This document shows positions 61,075 through 64,000 of a stretch of DNA of 64,000 nt, in pieces. Positions within the stretch are counted from its first letter, which is position 1; every line of letters begins with the position of its first letter. The notes under the pieces were generated by a model that made no database searches, was not told the DNA's origin, and worked only from the letters and a program-made list of their open reading frames with translations. The DNA comes from Lumbricus terrestris. Taxonomy: Eukaryota; Annelida; Clitellata; Crassiclitellata; Lumbricidae. The stretch lies in NCBI GenBank assembly GCA_949752735.1, contig OX457036.1:4409624-4473623 (forward strand), read 5' to 3'. The translations under genes were made by a program, and so were the position numbers.

Positions 61075-61430
61075 GAGCTACGGACCCCCCCCCCCAAGTG
61101 ACGTGGAGAGAGCGTTGGCCGATAAACTGACAGTCATTATCGCGACCCGGGTTCAAGCCTCGCTCAGGGCAAAAATTTATTTGAATTTTCTGTTAGCTGC
61201 CAGTGGCGCTTTCTGTTGTGTTGTTTGACTCGGGTCTGTTCAAAAATAAATTAGCCCCTCCCACTCCTGGCTTGGCCGATCAGGAGCGTTCCAACACTTA
61301 GGCCATTAGTGTTAAGTTACCGAACCTGTTGTAGCCGACCTGCGTATCGTGCGAAGCTGGCCGTATTTCGTATAACCTTGTGCCTGTAATCGTTCTGCGG
61401 TGTGTCAGATTGAATTTGAATAAACGAATA
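61075..61430 (+). mobile_element. tRNA-headed SINE family B, with inverted head
   Basis: From AGAGCGTTGGCCGATAAACT, with B box GGGTTCAAGCC, through the body shared with 308-628, to TGTGTCAGATTGAATTTGAA. The 5' piece of the head lies upstream in reverse complement (CTGAGCTACGGACCCCCC at 61075-61093), so the head is folded back on itself. Confidence 0.78.
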
Positions 61431-61543
61431 TTATGAATTATGAACTTCGCCCCCCATTCCATAATTTGTCTTGTCATTAACCGTCTTCGATCCGAAGGTT
61501 GGTCGCACCATGATCTTTCCTCTGTCGTCTTGAGTAGTTTAAT

Positions 61544-62257
61544 CAGTGGCGGCGCCAGGGGGGGGCTGGAGGGGGCTAAGCCCCCCTGAATGCGGCTCAG
61601 CCCCCCCAAAGCAAAATGCGGAAAATGTCTATAACGGCTAATTTCGTAATAAGAAAACTAGACAATCATCAACGGCATCGAAATCTATTTGAGAATGAAG
61701 TTAGCGACTTCATTTCTTGGCCTCAGTCTATGAAAACGGGTGACAAGTTTGCACCCTTACCTTTTGACCATACAACCGGACAGGGTTGTCGAAATTGTCG
61801 AAGAAACATTATGGCTCTTAGACACCTCGTTTCAGATTGAAACCGTTTTATAAGTATTAGACGTATAGAAATATCGAAACAAAATAATATTACAGACTGC
61901 TGGTTATCCAGAATATTGCGTTTTATACAGAAATACCTTTGACACAACAATGTAGTTGTCAGATTTGCGTCATGTTTCTCTTACACACCACAAATGTGCG
62001 CGCTCTTGTTATTTTCGGTATAATAATTATTATATTCTTGTTGTGTATACCACCACTGTCTGGGAACGTAGGCCTACGTTTGATATAATGGTCAACTAAA
62101 AAGTCCTTGTGCTATTAGCATATACATGTAAAACATTTGTGTTCAGATAATTATATGTATATATACATTATATACATAAAATAATTGTGTGCATATATCT
62201 AAGCATGAATATTTTTGTATTAAGGAAACTTAAACTCTTTTCTGTCATTAGTAATAT
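61544..62257 (+). mobile_element. hAT-like DNA transposon, copy 3 (left part)
   Basis: Begins CAGTGGCGGCGCCAGG. Includes the KMSITA-F frame (61616-61840) and then jumps, by an internal deletion relative to copies 1 and 2, to the segment matching 9890-10255 and 41380-41730. It is cut after GTCATTAGTAATAT by the LTR. Probable left target sequence AGTTTAAT; a related empty site is at 55280. The right end lies beyond the LTR element, outside the window. Confidence 0.82.
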
Positions 62258-63507
62258 TGTTGTAGAGTTGACATTACTATGTGCTTTAGTAGGCCTAATA
62301 GTTAGATTTAAGTAGATGATGTTTTATTATTAGATCTATGTTCAACTGAAATTGTATGTTGGTTAGGTAGACTATTATATATATATATATTTCGGCGGAG
62401 TTGGCTACCCTTACCCTTTGCGGAGTGGTTCCACTCGCTTCCTGCTTCTCACGACCCGAATGACCCCGGGGTCGAAGAGAGTCGGATGACCCCGACGACC
62501 TGGGCGTAGTGAAGAATGTTCACACCCCCTCCACCTACCCTGGCGGAGTGGCACCCCTTTCTGGCGTCCTACAGCCCTAGCGTGGGGGAGAAGAAGGGGA
62601 CTGGAGGGGAAATATAGCCTACACCAACGGCGGATCGGAAGAAAAAGACCAGTCGAAGTCGGGACGGCAGAGAGGAGGGAACGGAGAACGACGGGTGTTC
62701 GAGCGATCAACAGAACTCTCGTCGAACAACTCGTCTACAGACCGCGGGTCTAACGTCAACGGACCGGTTGTCGAGACACCGCGTTCGAACGGACTAGAAT
62801 CTTAAGCCTGTGCGCCCGATACGACGAGCGGAGTATTATAGTCGGGACGATGCTCGACCCGCTCTGAAGGGAACAGGAGCATTTTCTTCATTTGGACTCT
62901 GCCGACGGAATCTTCCAGGTATTCACTTAGTAGTGATAGACTATCGCTCTAACGACCAGTTTTCGGCGGAGCGAATTGTGTTGCGGACAATATACTACAC
63001 CTTCATCGATCCATGCAGGATACGTAGCCTACTACACGCCACACCACGACCATCCATGCGGACCGTTGCCTCGTCGCCCTCCCCACGCGCCACTCCGCCG
63101 CCCCCGGGGGTCCACGGTATTGTGTATTGTGTATTTTTTAAAACATTGGATTCATAGATACATGTTGTCGTCATCATGGACGTATGATTCAAATCGAACC
63201 TTTTAAGATTTTAATACCTTTGGACTTTTCCGGTTTCTATGCATCGATTGGATAATTTCACTTTCATTCATCCATCAAATCATTCGCAATTCACTCATTC
63301 ATTCGGTCGTTCATTCAGTTAAACTATCTTACACGATACGAATAATATGCCTATGTAAAATTGTCATGAACCAATTATAATATGTTTTCCCTTCTTTTAA
63401 AATTCTGACTCCGAGTCTGTTCAAATTTATCTATAACTCCTCATTATATATCCCGGTTGGTCTGAAGGTAACCCGATAAGGCCACTAAATTAGATAGGAC
63501 CACAACA
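62258..63507 (+). mobile_element. 5' LTR of an LTR retrotransposon
   Basis: 1,250 bp starting TGTTGTAGAG and ending GACCACAACA, i.e. TGTTG...CAACA inverted ends. The left boundary is fixed by the break in the hAT-like sequence, which the two other copies continue as GTAATATGCAGGCAGATA. It contains a (TA)n/TATA region at 62376-62392 and an unusually GC-rich segment at 62395-63120. The right boundary is fixed by the primer-binding site two bases later. Presumed 5-bp target repeat on the left: AATAT. Confidence 0.82.
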
Positions 63508-63509
63508 AT

Positions 63510-63527
63510 TGGCGAGCCTGCCAGGAG
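63510..63527 (+). promoter_or_regulatory. minus-strand primer-binding site
   Basis: TGGCGAGCCTGCCAGGAG begins two bases after the LTR end, the usual place and with the usual TGG start (complement of tRNA CCA). I cannot name the primer tRNA from memory. Confidence 0.7.
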
Positions 63528-63956
63528 GAGGGCCCACGTCACTGCATTTGGTCGCCCAGCAGGGAGCATTAATTAATTTATTGTTCTGGCTGCTGGTGGT
63601 TAATTCCATTGAGGTGCTTCCTCGCGAAGATCTACTTCATACGACTGACTGAGTGATATTTATGTTTGTGATCCTTTTAATTGCGGCTGGGTCCTTTTAC
63701 CTCATAGTCGGGATTCGAGGTGACAAGTTTACTTGATCTCATATCAAGCGAGAGTAGCCTATACGATTCAGACGGATGTAGATGATCAGGTCTTACAGAG
63801 CATTGGGAATATTATTTTGATCCCGTTAGGATAAGTTTCTGTGATTGATTATTATAGTAGGCTTAGGAATTGAGAAGTTCATTGGTTTGTTTTGATATAA
63901 GAGAGCGAATTGAATAGTCACATTCTGTCAGTCTCATTGCGTCTGCCTCGTTAAGC

Positions 63957-64000
63957 ATGGAGATTTCTGCTTTAACTGCGGCAGGTAAAGAATTAGGCCT
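63957..64000 (+). CDS. possible start of LTR-element gag, cut by window end
   Basis: First plausible ATG after a leader of about 430 bp downstream of the primer-binding site: MEISALTAAGKELGL, open to the window edge. Many Ty3/gypsy-type gag proteins begin with a similar short helical stretch, but 15 residues cannot prove it. Alternative: an upstream or later start, or untranslated leader. Confidence 0.4.
   Translation, partial: MEISALTAAGKELG

Noticed and set aside
62411..63192. Frames in the GC-rich part of the LTR
   Set aside because: Short, mutually overlapping on both strands and inside a non-coding LTR; explained by GC richness reducing stop codons.

Overview
The window is AT-rich, repeat-dominated DNA from an animal genome. 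It carries metazoan retrotransposons (CR1/L2-like and I/Nimb-like LINEs), tRNA-headed SINEs, hAT-like and mariner-like DNA transposons, one LTR-element end and many long microsatellites. It also holds a broken piece of a ONECUT-type (CUT-domain) gene, a bilaterian transcription factor. The repeat mix and the frequent word TAGGCCTA suggest a marine invertebrate, possibly a deuterostome; this taxonomic guess is weak. I found no intact host gene, rRNA, functional tRNA or CRISPR array. Nearly all open frames are transposon remnants or translated microsatellites.

Layout. 0-8 kb: SINEs, a telomere-like array, LINE 3' ends, and a LINE split by a 76-bp palindrome. 8.15-11.5 kb: a 3.3-kb hAT-like element (8-bp target duplication TTTGTCAG) holding a nested Nimb-like insertion and a 118-bp minisatellite. 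12.9-27.0 kb: first copy of a large segmental duplication, with a mariner-like element (17.98-19.39), a LINE (21.5-22.4) and a tRNA-SINE. 29-31.5 kb: two Nimb-like pieces on opposite strands. 31.5-47.1 kb: second copy of the duplication, with its own mariner-like element (34.78-35.96), two small non-autonomous DNA elements and a second hAT-like copy (40.47-43.60). 48.6-49.9 kb: a broken L2-like reverse transcriptase fused to the ONECUT-like fragment. 51-61 kb: SINEs, very long (TTA)n/(AAT)n arrays and a near-complete L2-like reverse transcriptase (57.0-58.8). 61.5-64 kb: a third hAT-like copy cut by the 5' LTR of an LTR retrotransposon that runs off the right edge.

The two duplicated halves (about 6.9-27.0 and 29.0-47.1 kb, same order and orientation) act as natural filled-site/empty-site pairs. 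They give the exact ends and target duplications of several insertions by direct comparison.

The most interesting signal is a small hairpin at the 3' ends of Nimb-like retroposons and their short derivatives. It keeps a 20-nt loop (AACGGCCTCTGTTGTCATAG and close variants) while its 5-7 bp stem changes on both sides so that pairing is kept. Downstream of older copies, and at about 30 sites overall, lies a conserved word ACACCTTTAAA, including every unit of the minisatellite in the hAT-like elements. Together these point to an RNA-structure-based retrotransposition signal and an unexplained dispersed motif.
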